DNA from: Salvelinus alpinus
Lineage: Eukaryota; Chordata; Actinopteri; Salmoniformes; Salmonidae
Assembly (NCBI RefSeq): GCF_045679555.1
Contig: NC_092091.1
Span: 68,515,437-68,579,436, forward strand
Reading direction: 5' to 3'
DNA length: 64,000 nucleotides
The translations under genes and the position numbers were made by a program. The notes beneath the pieces are model-generated. The model saw only the letters and a list, made by a program, of their open reading frames with translations. It did not search any database and was not told where the DNA came from. Within the stretch, counting starts at the first letter, position 1, and the number at the start of each line of letters is the position of its first letter. This document shows positions 1-15,300 of this stretch, piece after piece.

Positions 1-302
1 TTCTGAAGAAATGTTGAGTTTACACAATGTTTTCAAATAAGGAGAGAAGGGGGCATTTAAAAAAATAAACCCAGAATGAAATCTCTCCGCACCCAAGAGG
101 AAAATACATTTATACAAACAGCATGGACAATCAATATACCTAATGGCAGTAAAAAGATTGTGTTCAACACTAAGTCATTTTTAATGAATGAAGAACACTC
201 ACTTTCCATGTAGAACTTTTAACAAGATGTGGCTAGGGGGAGTTAGCATGCAAGTCCATCCCAGCCTAGAGGCCTCGTGGCTGGGCTATGAATTCACATT
301 AC

Positions 303-3300
303 CTGCCCTCTGTGGGCGACAGCTCCTTGAGGTCCTCCAGAGTGGGTGCTACGCCCAGTAGCTTCTTGTAAAGGACCAGGGGGAAGTGGAGGTCCACCAC
401 GGTGCTGTTATAGATGGCCAGCCCACAGATGATCCCTATCAGATTGAACCAGTTGTGCTCTACAAAACACTGGGCACAAACAGAGAGAGACACAACAAGG
501 AAGTTAGATAGAGAGGCAATGCTTTGTTGGGTGCATAGCAATAGTCTTAAGAGCCGTCCTCTTCTTGTTGCTCGTTCCTCGCTGATCAGAAAATACAGGA
601 GAGGTGAAAGTAACAAGATCGAAGCCTACTGAAAGTGTTGTATAACTGTTAATCAGTATTAAGAGAGAAAAAAAACAAAAGGACTTGAAACTATTGAGAT
701 GTACACCTTGTTTACGATGGAAATGTAGGCTGGCATACCACCAACGTTTTTAAATCCAAACCAAGATGTCATTTGTTTTATTCAACCACTTCATTCAATA
801 ATGTTCACCAACTGGGAAATGTATTATTGGGCTACTCAGAATTGTTGTTGATTCATTACGCATTTGTGTTTCTGATTAAAACTACATATGAATAATTACC
901 TATTATGCCTTTCTAACAAAATATTGTTGATGAACCCTACAAACCTATTCTGAGCCTATTCCACTTCATTTTATTGTCACAGCCCCGTTTGAGTTCCTCC
1001 TTCAAATCACTACTCTGTCAATTGCGAGTGTCAAAGGGTTCATAGACATTCATTAATTTTCCCACGACCCAGGTTGCTATTTTGTATACGTGAGTGAACG
1101 TTCCCGATGTCGCCTTGCCTCGCATGGGTGTCCCTTTTCCTGGAAAACGCTGACCTACGCCAACTCACTCCGATAGGACGGCTCTCATTACATAAGCGGT
1201 TCATATTTCAATACAATAATTATTTCTACCCTCAACAAACCACAACAACAAATATGACCTTTCTGGCCTAGTGGCATGTCCCTTCACACAATAGAATGTA
1301 TCCAACTTACAGCATAATGGACAGGCCACACAGCCAAGCCTGGGTCGGGGGTTAACAAAGGTCATTGAAATACAGACAAAAGGTGTTACAAGACACCGGT
1401 AAACAGCTAAACACTCAGGTAACCAAGACCAACCGTGTCTATTCAGAGCATTTGGAAATATTTTGAAACGTTGTTTGTGACCTTGTTCGGCTTTGAAAAC
1501 GCATAATGTTGTTTAGATTTAGAAGATAATGAAATTGACCCTTCTGACATGTTGAGGCGGTTAGCTGGCTTCCAGAACATGAGTAGAAGGGATTTGACAA
1601 CTAATATGACCTTGGTGTTGCTTCATACAATAGATACGGTCCGTGTCCCAAATGGCATAGAGCACTATATAGGGAATAGGGTGCCAATTAGGATGCAGTC
1701 AGACAGACTAACATTGGTTTTCTACAAAGAGCCAATTCTAAGATGTCACAGTACCCCATTAACGGTTAGACATGTTTTATTGTCATTACTGTAAAAGAGA
1801 ATGTGTTCTTACCTGGAGACATAAAAAAAACACTTATTCAATAGACTGCTACACTGTTCGCTTGCAACACTTCCCTTTTTTATTTTATTCCTCTAGCAAC
1901 CGTTGCTAAGGTCAGTGAAGGCATTTAATACACTTCTCTTGAATCATGTACTATACTCCAACGCACTTGCAAGAAATATTTAGTTCTACATCCCTTTTCA
2001 AGTACAGTGTTTCATTTATTTTGTATTTTATTTTTTGACACAGTATTCTGAGTAACATCAGTACTATATTTAAGCAATAAGGCACCTCGGGGGGTGTGGT
2101 ATATGGCCAATATACCACGGCTAAGGGCTGTTCTTAGGCACGACGCAACGCGGAGGTGCCTTATTGCTATTATAAACTGGTTACTAATGTAATTAGAACA
2201 GTAAAAAGACATGTTTTGTCATATGTTAGCGGTACAGTGTTGTGCAGTAGAAGCGGTCACACAGGAGGTTGGTGGCACCTTAATTGGGGAGGACGGGCTC
2301 GTGGTAATGGCTGGTGAGGAATAGGTGGAATGGTATCAAATACATTAAACACATGGTTTCCATGTGTTTGATGCCATTCCATTTGCTCCGTTCCAGCTAT
2401 TATTATGAGCCATCCTCCCCTCAGCAGCCTCCACTGAGTGGTACATGACTCACTTTATCAGAGAACCAGAGCAGGTTGGACTGGGTGTACTGGGTGAACA
2501 TGCCGTACACAGGGTCCATCAGCTCCTTCAACAGCAGTAGGAAGAACTCCTTGGTTACCCCCCCTGCATCCACCGCCTCCTCCCCATCAAATATCACCTA
2601 GAGGGGGGAGAGAGGGCCTTAGTTCCTGTAATTAAAGTGGCACTAACTGTTAAGTTCATGTTTTAAGTATCCCTATACTTCTGTTATTACGGGGCTATCA
2701 CTCAGTCAAGAGTGCGCCTGCGCAGGGAGTCTGTTCGTTCATGGACCTAGCCTTGAGCGTAATGGCTAGCTTGTAGTGTGTTCATATAGTATAGTAAACT
2801 TTGTTAAACTGGAACCTTGTCGTCGTGTCATTTCGAGTTAACACTAACTGAGCCCAAATTCTCTGTCAATCACTTTCTCATCTTCAAGTGATATCACCTT
2901 AGTTCCTGTAATTCAAGTGGCACTAACAACAGTGATATGGCCTTAGTTCCTGTAATTGAAGTGGCACTAACAACAGTGATATGGCCTTAGTTCCTGTAAT
3001 TCAAGTGGCACTAACAACAGTGTGCAGCCGTTGACAAACAATTGATGATTGGTGGTGTTATCTTATTTCCCTTTGATTACAAAGATCTCTCCTAAAAAAA
3101 TCTCTCCATGTCTATTTACGACACACTACATGACCTTTGTGACCCTGAGAGGTGCTGAACTCTGACCTTGAGGGGCTTCTTGAGGTCGACGTCAGAGTAG
3201 ATGGTGAGCTCTCTCAGCGCGTCGCTCACTAAGTGGTCCCTGCGTACGTGGAGCACCAGGAAGGGGTTCCGCGCCAGGAGGGGTTCCAGCGTCAGCAGCA

Positions 3301-3337
3301 TGAAAACGTTATGCATGTTGGCCCCGCTCACCGCCAT
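303..3337 (-). CDS. herc3: herc3 exons 17-19: start of HECT domain (N-lobe)
   Basis: Residues 676-835. The block [18 protein letters not shown] leads into DLKKPLK, then [19 protein letters not shown] and [21 protein letters not shown], all HECT N-lobe sequence. The C-lobe with the thioester cysteine is not in the window. Bases 1-302 are intron (donor at 302) in which I see nothing else. Confidence 0.9.
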
Positions 3338-6300
3338 CTTGGAAAAGGTCACAGACAGGGGAAACGATCAAAAATATGTCCCACCCCACTCTCCAGTGTA
3401 GGAGATATGGACGTTATTATTATTATATATTTTTTTTTTTTACATAAAGTGTTTAAAAAAGGACAAGTGCAGTTAAATGGTCTCCAAGGGACATGATTCA
3501 TTCTTACATTGTCTATAAAAACGAGTTATTTTATCACGGCAAATGTCAACATAAATCAGTTTCAAACTTGAGTTAACAGTGGGAAACTTTTATATAATGG
3601 TCCTGTGTGGCTGGGTTGGTAGAGCATGGCACTTGCAATGCCAGGGTTGTGGGTTCGATTCCCACGAGGGACCATTACTGATGAAAATGTATGCACTCAC
3701 TACTATAAGTCGCTCTTTACCAGAGCGTCTGTAAAAATGTACATATATATTTTCCAATCCTGGCTGTTACCTGCATCTGTAGCTCAGCGTCAGTTTGCAG
3801 CATGGTGGTCTTGGCTTGGGCATTCAGTATGAACGGGTAGGCACATAAAGTCACTGAGCTCTGAATGGAAGAGAAGAGAAACGTTATCGTTTGAAGAGAT
3901 GTTATCTATATGCTAAGAGAGACGTGGCATTTACACTCATTTGATTAGAAAACAGCCTGTATACCTGTACTGCTGGTGTTCTCATTTTCTGAAAAACAAA
4001 ATTATAAATCATCAACTCAGTTCTGTCCAATTTACTCATGAAAACTATATTCTAGAGGATCATAACAGTGTATTCAGATTGACAGCTGATGGCAGGGGCA
4101 TGGCTGTCTAGCTATACTAGTTTACTAAGACATTGGCCAGAGCTACAAGGCACAAAGGTGAAAATATGAGGGTGGGGACAACAAAGTCTCTGTGCTCTTC
4201 CTAGAAAGGGCCTACACAGTTCAACAGATTCTACTATACAGGGAGAAAGAGGGAGTGAGAAAGAGATGGAAGAGGTATAGGGGTAGGGGCTAGGGGGCTC
4301 GTCTGTGAGAGTAGCATCCCATTGGATTAGGATGAGAATTAGATCATTGGACACACACACACACAAAATTCCACAGGACGACATCATCACGAGAAGAGAG
4401 ACACAGAGAGAGAGAGACGTAGAGAGCTCCAGTACTCACAATCTCTGCTTTACTCAGAAACCACTTGAGGTAGTCTTCCTGGATGTCCACCAGGGTGGTG
4501 ATGTCAGGGATATAGAAGCGGTTGTACTCCACATGCCCGGCCTTCAGGTTAACCTGGACACACACACAGCAGCACAACAGCCCTGCTCAGAACACACACA
4601 CCCATAATTATGCATATTCTTGATATTTTCCCACAATTCTGTAAACTTGTTTTTTGCATTACCGACATTCTTTAAAAAAAGGACACCTCGTGTGTTCCTA
4701 ACCTTTAAAAAAAGGATCCTATTCGCACAGTAGACCTATGTTTAAGGCCGGGAATCATAACACCTCTTGAAGTTTCTCCACAAGCTTTAGTATAAAACTA
4801 ACTTGTGAAGTATCTAGAGAAACTTTTACGTAAAGAATGACCTAATGAAGTTTCCCCATGAGCATTAGCAGGAAACGTTACCTTATGAAGTTTCTCTAGA
4901 AGCTTTAGCGTGGCACTGGTGTAGTTTTCTAGGAAGACAGGGACGAGCAGGGCCTTTCCTCCGGTTAACAGGAACACCACGATGCTCTTATACATGTCCA
5001 CCAGCCTGGAGAACACACCGCCGTCCACCAGGCACCACCAGTTATCTGCAGGGATCCAGAATATAACACACCACCAGTTATCTACGGGGATCCAGAATAT
5101 AACACACCACCAGTTATCTATGGGATACAGAATATAACACACCACCAGTTATCTACGGGGATACAGAATATAACACACCACCAGTTATCTACGGGGATCC
5201 AGAATATAACACACCACCAGTTATCTGTGGGGATCCAGAATATAACACACCACCAGTTATCTACGGGGATCCAGAATATAACACACCACCAGTTATCTAC
5301 GGGGATCCAGAATATAACACACCACCAGTTATCTACGGGATCCAGAATATAACACACCACCAGTTATCTGCGGGGATCCAGAATATAACACACCACCAGT
5401 TATCTGTGGGGATCCAGAATATAACACACCACCAGTTATCTGTGGGGATCCAGAATATAACACACCACCAGTTATCTACGGGGATCCAGAATATAACACA
5501 CCACCAGTTATCTGCGGGGATACAGAATATTACACACCACCAGTTATCTACGGGGATCCAGAATATAACACACCACCAGTTATCTGCGGGGATCCAGAAT
5601 ATAACACACCACCAGTTATCTACGGGGATCCAGAATATAACACACCACCAGTTATCTACGGGATCCAGAATATAACACACCACCAGTTATCTACGGGGAT
5701 CCAGAATATAACACACCACCAGTTATCTACGGGGATCCAGAATATAACACACCACCAGTTATCTACGGGGATCCAGAATATAACACACCACCAGTTATCT
5801 ACGGGGATCCAGAATATAACACACCACCAGTTATCTACGGGGATCCAGAATATAACACACCACCAGTTATCTGTGGGGATCCAGAATACAACACACCACC
5901 AGTTATCTACGGGGATACAGAATATAACACACCACCAGTTATCTGCGGGGATACAGAATATAACACACCACCAGTTATCTGCGGGGATCCAGAATACAAC
6001 ACACCACCAGTTATCTGCGGGGATCCAGAATATAACACACCACCAGTTATCTGCGGGGATCCAGAATATAACACACCACCAGTTATCTGCGGGGATCCAG
6101 AATATAACACACCACCAGTTATCTGCGGGGATCCAGAATATAACACACCACCAGTTATCTACGGGATCCAGAATATAACACACCACCAGTTATCTACGGG
6201 GATCCAGAATATAACACACCACCAGTTATCTACGGGGATCCAGAATATAACACACCACCAGTTATCTATGGGATACAGAATATTACACACCACCAGTTAT

Positions 6301-9300
6301 CTGCGGGATACAGAATATTACACACCACCAGTTATCTATGGGATACAGAATATTACACACCACCAGTTATCTATGAGATCCAGAAAACAAGACAACACAT
6401 CACATTCCAGCATCTTTTAAAGGGAACCTGCAATGACATTGTATATTTAAAAGTATGGCAGAAGTGCCATGTGATGCACTGTACACATGAAGTGTATACC
6501 ATTATGACGGTTGAATAACTGCCATTTTCCTGGGACTGACTGTGCAGTACGGAGAAAGAGTATTTGTGGTAGACTGAGGTGTACAGGGTATACAGTATCA
6601 AACACTGTTCAGCACATTTGTGTGCATGAGGGTATTTGTCTGTGCGTCCGTGTATGTGCATATTTGTGTCAAATCAAATGTAATTGTCAAATGCTTCATA
6701 AACAGGTGTGGACTAACAGTGAAATGCCTACTTATGGCCTTTCCCAACACGCAGAGAGAAAAATAAAATAAATAATAGAAAGATAACACAAGGAGTAAAT
6801 CTACAATGAGTAACGATAACTTGGCTATAAACACAGGGTACCAGTACCGAGTCCATGTGCAGGGATACAAGATAATTGAGGTAGATATGTACATATAGGT
6901 AGGGGTAAAGTGACTAGGCCACAGGATAGATAATAAACAGTAGCAGCAGGTTATGTGATGAGTCAAAAAAGCTTGTGCAAAGGAGGGTCAATGCAGATAG
7001 TCCAGGTAGCTATTGATTACTATTTAACTATTTAGCAGTCTTATGGCTTGGGGATAGAAGCTGTTCAGGTTCCTGTTGGTACCACTTGCTGTGCGGTAGC
7101 AGAGAGAACATGCTATGACTTGGGTGGCTGGAGTCTTTGACAATTTTTAGGGCCTTCCTCTGACACCACCTGGTATAGAGGTCTTGAATGGCAGGGAGCT
7201 CGGCCCCAGTGATGTACTGGGCTGTACGCACTACCCTCTGTAGCGCCTTGCGGCTGGATGCCAAGCAGTTGCCATAGCAAGTGGTGATGCAGCCAATCAA
7301 GATGCTCTCAATGGTGCAGCTCTAAAAACTTTAAGAATCTGAGGGCCCATGCCAAATCTTTTCAGCCTCCTGAGGGGGAAGAGGTGTTGTCGTGCCCTCC
7401 CCACGACTGTGTTGGTGTGTGTGGACCATGATAGATCCTTAGTGATGTAGACACAGAGGAACTTGAAGCTCTCGACCTGCTCCACTACAGCCCTGTCGAT
7501 GTGTGTGTGCGTGCGCACGTATGGGTGTCTGTGTGCATGCAATGTACATAGTACATTAACATGTGATTGTGCATGTGTGTGTGCTTGAAATGCAACTATG
7601 TTCCCCCCCTACCAAGCACTTTGCTGGGGTTGGCATCCAGGCGGAGTATGGCCATGGCTAGGGGGATGGTGAGGGTGATGTAGTTCTTGGAGTCGTGCAG
7701 GGCGGGACACTCCGACAGGATCAGGTAGATCCTCATGGCCTCAACGTCAGGGGGAGAGCAGGGCAGCTGGGGGATCAGCAGGCTCTCAAAACTCTTCGTG
7801 GCCTGGCAGGACAGAGACACATGGATGGAGGGAGAGAGAGACGGATACATCACTTTAAAATCATCCATCAAAATATCACCTAACAGCTGTCCATACAACC
7901 GGTTAACTGTACATCACAATGCTTGTTATTTTCATTTGCTAATGGAGATGCAACTAAATGAGTATATTATGATATGAGTTAAGTAGAGTACCTGAAGTTT
8001 TATACATTTAAACTATAACTGACCGATGGCGAAGAATTGGGAGATACTTGATATTGATTAAGAAATGCATTTTCAACTTTGCAATACTGTACCAACACGC
8101 TACAATATATATTTTTTTTTAAATGTCGGAACAAGGATAGCTTTTTTACAAAATCTAAAGGATTAGCTGGACTCGATAACAGGACAAAAACATCACAGGA
8201 AAATGTTTTGGGAGAGGCCTCCTGTGGTTGGCTGGTTGCTAATGCTGCCTGATCTTCATAGAACACAATAAATCAAGTTAGGTTGAGAAGCCCCAAAATC
8301 CCTAACATATTATTAGTGGGCTAGCTAGCTCTGAACCTCATGACCTCAGTCCAGTAGGCATTCTGCGTGAAACCATCAAAACCCAGCAGAGTATGTGTTG
8401 ATCTTACTGAGATGATGTGTAATGTGTGCTGTACCATTTCAGAAGTCAACGGGGGACATAGTTCATATGTGGCATGGGAATTCAATGCCGTGGCCTATGA
8501 TACTCTCCAGCCATCAAAACAAAGCGTAGGGGGCGGTGTACCCTGAACACCCCTATTTTACTCTACTACATAGCTCAGTCCAAAGTGCTGCTGGCTAGGT
8601 CTAACAGACGCCGTACACTCCTAGAAAAAAAGGTGCCATCTAGAACCTTAAAGGATTCTTCGGCTGTCCCCATAGGATAAAAAATAACCCTTTTTGGTTC
8701 CTGGTATAACCCTTTTGGGTTCCAAAAAGGGTTCTACCTGGTATCCAAAAAGGGTTCTACCTGGAACCAAAAACGGTTATCCTATGGGACAGCTGAAAAA
8801 CCCTTTTGGAACCCTTTTTTCTAAGAGTGTAACGGTCAAAAGGTGTTCCAAAACCAGACAAATCAAATGTTATTGCTCACATACACATGGCTAGCAGATG
8901 TTAATGCGAGTGTAGCGAAATGCTTGTGCTTCTAGTTCCGACCGTGCAGTAATATCTAACAAGTAATCTAACAATTTCACAACATCTACCTTATACACAC
9001 AAGTGTAAAGGAATTAATAAGAATATGTACATACAAATATATGGATGAGCGATGGCTGAGTGGCATAGGCAAGATGCAGTAGATGGTAGAGTACAGTTCA
9101 TACATATGAGATGAGTAATGTAGGGTATGTAAACATTGTTTAAAGTGACTAGTGATACGTTTATTGCATCCAATGTTTAATTATTAAAGTGGCTGGAGAT
9201 TTGAGTCAGTATGTTGACAGACAGAAATGGCTTTGTGTCCTTGGATTCAAATATTGCATTTGAGTCAAAACATAAACCATGACTCTGTATGATAGGGTTG

Positions 9301-12300
9301 CCATGACAATGACCCTGTAAAGGGGATTTGTAAATGCCATTATTCGCTCAGTTCAAATCTACCGGCCTCAGCCATAACACATTTATGAGTAGATGGATAG
9401 AACCAAGTAGCTTAACAGTCAAAACCCGGGGCACATCTCAATTAAATCTAGAATATTTAATGGTGAAACAGCCACGTCCGTTTGCTATATTACAACAAAG
9501 GAGTTACTGCAAACACTGTTTTTTCCCATCTAGACATCACTGCACGCTCGATAGAAGAGCACATGTACTTCTTCTTCTTTTTACCATGCAGCGCGACGCT
9601 CCTCAGCTCAACAAAAACAACAACGGTGGTGGGGTGGCCAGTGGCGCCGCTTCCCCCTACTGCAGATTCCATCTTTAAAGCTGCAATATGTAACTTTTTG
9701 GGCGACCCAACCAAATGTACATATAAATGTGAGTTATAGATCTGTCATTGTAAGCAAGTTAAGAAGCGGTAGATCTATGTGCACTATTTCTATGCTTCCC
9801 GTTTTTAAGTTGAGTTTTTGCGTCTTTTACTTTTGTACACAAGCTTCAAAAAGCTGAAAATACCAATATTTGTGGTTATGGAAAATATATTTCACAGCGG
9901 TTTAGATGATACAATGATTACCTACACTATACTTGCTTGTTTTGTCACGTAAACTGAAATCAAGCGAACTATCTGAATTTTAGCAAACAGGAAATGGCTG
10001 AGCGATTTCTACATAGTGCACCTTTAGTGTCTAAAGTGTCTTCTCCTTATCTCCTTTCCTTCACCTGCTCCTATGTGAAAGAAGCAAAGACCTGAAACCC
10101 AGTGGGCATCGTTCATATTGCTTTCACTGTGTTTTCATATCAGTACAGATGATGGAAGGAGGAGGCCACTTTAACTATGCATACCCAGGTTTTTGAGCAA
10201 AGGGAGGGTCCCGCTTTCAGGTATTGGGATAAGACATGGTACAGGAGAGTGGAGACGTTACCTGCTCCAGTAGTCTGGCGAAGGGCGGTTTACTGAGTGT
10301 CTCAAACAGCAGGCGGACTGAGTTGAGATCGATGCCAGGGACTTTAGGGTTGGTCTTAAAATGGCTGTCATCACTGGGGGAACAAACAAAGAACAAAAGA
10401 GCCTTTAAGACCAAACCCACCAAAAAATTACCTAACAGAAGAACCCATGATAAACTACCCAGACAGGGGCCATATATTAAATCTAGTCAGAGCCTCCATG
10501 TATTTAAGCCCATTCCAAACCACATTCACTCCTTTATCTTGTGACCTCTGCCAGGGGTGTTGTGTGTGTGAGAGAGAGAAACACCACAAAGCCCAGAAAA
10601 CTCAAAGGCATGAAGGACAGCGACTATTTACAGACAACCTCCAGATATTGATAAAAAATAATAATAATTCAGCCATAATAAACCAGATTTGGCTTTGTGT
10701 GACTGTTTGGTAAACAGAGACTCCGACCGGAACGATAAGCACTAACAAGTAGAGAGGCGTTATGCTAGCTAGGGAACAGCGCTTCTGTACCCACCGGAAT
10801 CAGGCAGCTTTGTGGCATGCTGTGTGTGTGTGTTTCATACTCTAAGGGTCCAAATTGAGCCAAATGAGTTTTAGGAACACCGTGCAGCCGTTCTTGGGCG
10901 GCCCACATGATGCCATCACAAATGAGTGACCTCCACAAACAATAACAGATGTGAGATTGGGAACATAACATACTACCAGCAAAACATAGTCAGTCTCTCT
11001 CCCTCTCGGTTGAGCTAATGGCTTAACCTGCCAGTGTTTTATATAACTGTTAAATCCAGTAGGTTTTAGGACAGGCTGCTTTAGCAGAGAGGGCAGGACA
11101 TACAGTAAGGTGCTTATTGGTCTTCTCGAGTCTAGAGGACACCATTACGCTGATGGGCTCGGAACTAGGGTCGTTCCCATGAAGTGATAGGCATCTGGCG
11201 GAGAATCAGCACAAAATGGCCACCCCTCCCTCAAACACGCCATCTGCGCTTTATCTCCGCACGGATCTCTAATGGAATCTCCGTGTGTCTGTACAGTGTG
11301 TCTAGATAGGAGGATTTCCCTGGAGTCTCTTCCCCTAAGGTCAGCAGTTCTGAATTGTAGGCACATGCTGGGAATGAGTGTTGGTCAGACAAGGACATTA
11401 AGGACATGATTTTGTCCTCTGTGAACGCTCTGCCTTTTCCCACAAGACATAAGAGAGAGATACCGGGTGTGACTCAATACTCATGGCTTCCTTTCCTGGT
11501 CTCCTTCCAAACAGGTGAAAGAACTGGATAGGCTGTCGATCAATGCTCACCTCTCATCCAGGAAGCTGGCGTTCCAACAGGCGGTGGAAGACAGCAGGAG
11601 AATGACGTCACTAAAAGCAGAGGGAGACCAAGACATAAATGCAGGAAATTATATCAATCAATTGAAACAAGATCAAACGTATACCAGTCTTCAGAGTGGT
11701 ATAGAGCTTCCAGCTGCTGAAGCCAAAAAGGGTCACCACAGGATCATCGTCCTGCTAAAAGAAATGTAATTCTCTGCATAGGAAACAATAAACAATTGTT
11801 CACAAAAACATATTTTCAAGACAAATCGAATCCCCAAATAACTCATATCACTGACTTACTTGGTGATAGTGGAATCTGTGTTGTCTAGGAGTTTCATCCT
11901 CCACGTATTCAAACTGGCATCATTTATCAAAGAGATGCTTCTACTGATGTTAGTAACGCGGAAGTCTTCAGGAGCGGTGGAACTCTGTAGAGAAGAGAAG
12001 GGGGTCAGGGGGGAGTCAAGGTAACGTAGCACATCAGCTAGTCGGCTACATTTAGCAACGTTATTCTCGATAGCGCTTCCACTGTAGACATTACAAGGCT
12101 ATCCAGAGACGTGTGTTTTGGGTTCATTCCCTTTCCTACTTGCAGATAAAATAAATACTCTGAGAGGTCCAAGTACATTGTAGGGAGAGTATCTATCTGT
12201 GTGTTGGTGTTATCAAGTCACATTCCTGGCAATCAACAGGAGGATATCCGTTGTAGACAGATGTAGCCTACTTGGGGTGCATCACAGTAATATCTCATTC

Positions 12301-15300
12301 ACTACTTCCCACAAATCTAAAAGCATTGGATTGGTGGAGGAATCGGCTAGAGGGAGTTTCCACCATATTTATTATACCAGTCTTTTCTTTCGAACCAGTG
12401 AAGGGAAGTGAACAGGTGCACATTCTGGGAGGTAGGACAAATAATTGGGACACAGCCTTGGTCTTAGATCTCTCTGTCCAGAGCAGAGACCATCCAGACA
12501 TTCCAGCTGGTCAATAACTGGAGCAACAGCTCCACCTAATGGCATAAAACTAGAACTGGCTCACTTAATGAAAACACATTAGCATCCTTCCTCACTACTA
12601 GGTCTATAGCATAGCTCTCTAACCATGTTCCTGAAGAGCTACCGTCCTGTAGGTTTTTACTAAAACCCTAATCTAGCGCACCTGATTCTAATAATGAAAT
12701 GGTTGATAAGCTGAACCAGGTTAGTTACAACTGGGGTTGGATAAACAACCTAAAGGAGGGTAGCTCTCCAGGAACAGGGCGGAGAACCCTGGTCTAAAGC
12801 ATATTCTTCCCATCCCTGTAAGAGAAAATTGAATGTCTTTCAATTCAATGTCTGGGCCTGTACTCATAAAGCGAGCTGAGAGCTGATCTAGGATCAGGGC
12901 CCCCCTGTGCATGTGATCTTATTCATTATGATCTAAAAGGTTAAACTGATCCTAGATCACTCCAATTCTGAGATGCTTTATGAATACGGTCCCTGTACTA
13001 TTACATCAGTTAATGACCAAAAGCTGAGAAACGATTATGTGAAGTCCTTTACCTTTTCATCTGAGTACAATAGGAAGTTATGGTCCCCTCCACAGTTGAT
13101 TTTTGTAATGGCATAATGATCTGGCCCTAGAAAGAGGAAAGGAGAGGGAAGAGTTACTGACTGTTGGTTTAAAAATCGGCTAGCTCAACAGCATTGTGGT
13201 GACTTACGGGAACAGTTTATGCTTATAGGAAATAGCTCCTGAGTGAAGTTTCCCTTTGGGAGAGATCTAGGATCAGCTTCCCTTCCCCCCCAATACTAAT
13301 CTTAACTATTAGTGGGGAAAACATGCTAATCCAAGATCAGTGTCTAGAGGCATCTTCACCCTACACAAGCATTTTCCAAACTCCAAAAGGTGCATGTTTT
13401 GGTTTTTGCTCTAGTACACAGCTGATTCAAAGAACCAAAGCTTGATGATGAGTTGATTATTTGAACCAGCTGTGTAGTGCTAGGGCAAAAAACTAAATGT
13501 GAACCCCCTGGGTTCCCCAGTTTGGGAAACGCTGCCCTACACCGAGAAGCTCCCTAGATTTTGATTTAGTCCACTAGATGGCAGGAAAGCAATACAAGCT
13601 AAGCAATCCGCCTCAAAGACCATCAATCAGTGTGTTAAACACTGAGAATCCTGTTTCATAGACCTCGAACTCACTCACAACCTAATACAGTTCACTCTAG
13701 AAACATCCGTGTTGCTGAAACAATGTCAAACATTTTACCACATGGGGATATTTTGATACTATTTCATTCTTTGAACATTGAATTTATCCCATTCATAGAC
13801 TTTTAATACGCATGGTTAATATGCGTATTATAGTGATCTAGTGATCTTTCTCCCTACAGTCATAGTTTTATATACAGTACATTATATGAGTCACTGAATA
13901 AGCTGTGGATGTATCTGAACAAGTCCTTGCACTCGTGTGCCTGTTCCTTTTAACGTCCTAGTATGCGTTCTCTTGTCTATTCTGACTTGCTCCTACAACA
14001 GGCCGGACATTTTCCTCAAGCAACAGCTCCCTGATTCTGCCTTGCCTCATTTCCCTGCATTCTCTTCTTCCCAACTGGAGTCATCCAGTTACCTGACATA
14101 TGACGAGGACTTCCTGTGAGCCTTCCTGTGAGGCTGCTTTTGACAGGAAGTGGGCTATTGATGTCACCTCGTGTCCCGGTGCCCAGTTGACCATTGGTGT
14201 TACAACCGAAAGCATACACCAGACCGGAGGAAGGCACAAACGCCAGGGTGTGGTGTCTGAAACCGAGACGGAGAGGATAGAAAGAGAGTATGAGGAATCT
14301 AGGACAGAGAAGGCAAATAGTCATACCATAACTTATCTGATGTAAACCTGTACTGTACTCTATTATACTGCTATGCTATACTAAGCTATGCTTTGATAGG
14401 CTATGCTGACCAGGCTACGTTGTGCAGTACCTGCCACAGGCAATCTGGGAAACCTCGCTGCCCATCAGCTCCTGCACCTGTCTGGGTAGAGGCTCGTTGT
14501 TGGTGGAGTCATGACCCAGTTGACCACGAGAGCCGTCCCCAAACGTAAACAAACCCCCATCCTGTCAATCAAACACAGAGCGAGGCTTCAATTACAATAA
14601 AGGATGTGAGAAGGAATGCTGAAGGACAGTCTGTCATAGCTCGATACAATTCCACATGCATATTCCTCACCCTCCAAAACAAACATGAGAATTCTTCAAA
14701 GGCATGAACACGTTCATGGATTAAAGGTTTTACGAGACAGCAGGTCCTTTTTCAGTACTGTGCTTTCTCAAAACCCACCATCATCTGAAGACTATATGAG
14801 AGCTTCAGTACAAGACTATAAACACATAACAGACAGATACGCAGGAGGACAGTTGTGTTCCTCACCTTGGTGAGGGCAGCTGTATGCTCGTCTCCACAGC
14901 TGATATAAACCACTTTTTGGGATCTGAGGAACTTGATGTGGCAAGGGACAGACCGGTCTGTAGAAAGGAAATACACACACACACACATTCCGTGTTACAT
15001 TCAGAACATCACATTGCTTTATATGAAGGTCTGCTTATAAACTGCTTACAAGCCATCATTCATTTAATCACATATCGGAGAAACGATTGGGCATTTGGAC
15101 CCATATAGCTATGGGTCTGTAGTCCAACAGGCTTCATTAGTCTATTGGGGTGCATTACTTCTCTCTACGTGTGTCTCATCGATGTAGAAGTTAGTTAGCC
15201 TACCCTGTTTGTCATTTAGCCCCAGCTGTCCGGCGCTGTTCTTGCCCCAGCCGAACACAGCTCCAGAGAGGGACAGGGCGAAGCTGTGGTCTCCCCCAGC

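Noticed and set aside
3603-3680. tRNA gene
   Set aside because: A and B boxes are present but it continues into SINE sequence and lacks a proper acceptor stem; same for 40885, 50348, 52297 and 54240.
5118-6186. Long open frames of repeated [11 protein letters not shown] or [11 protein letters not shown]
   Set aside because: They arise because the 36-bp minisatellite unit is a multiple of three; both strands are open. Not independent genes.
11515-11769. Plus-strand open frame of 84 codons
   Set aside because: Shadow of herc3 exon 11551-11610 on the minus strand plus intron sequence; no family resemblance.
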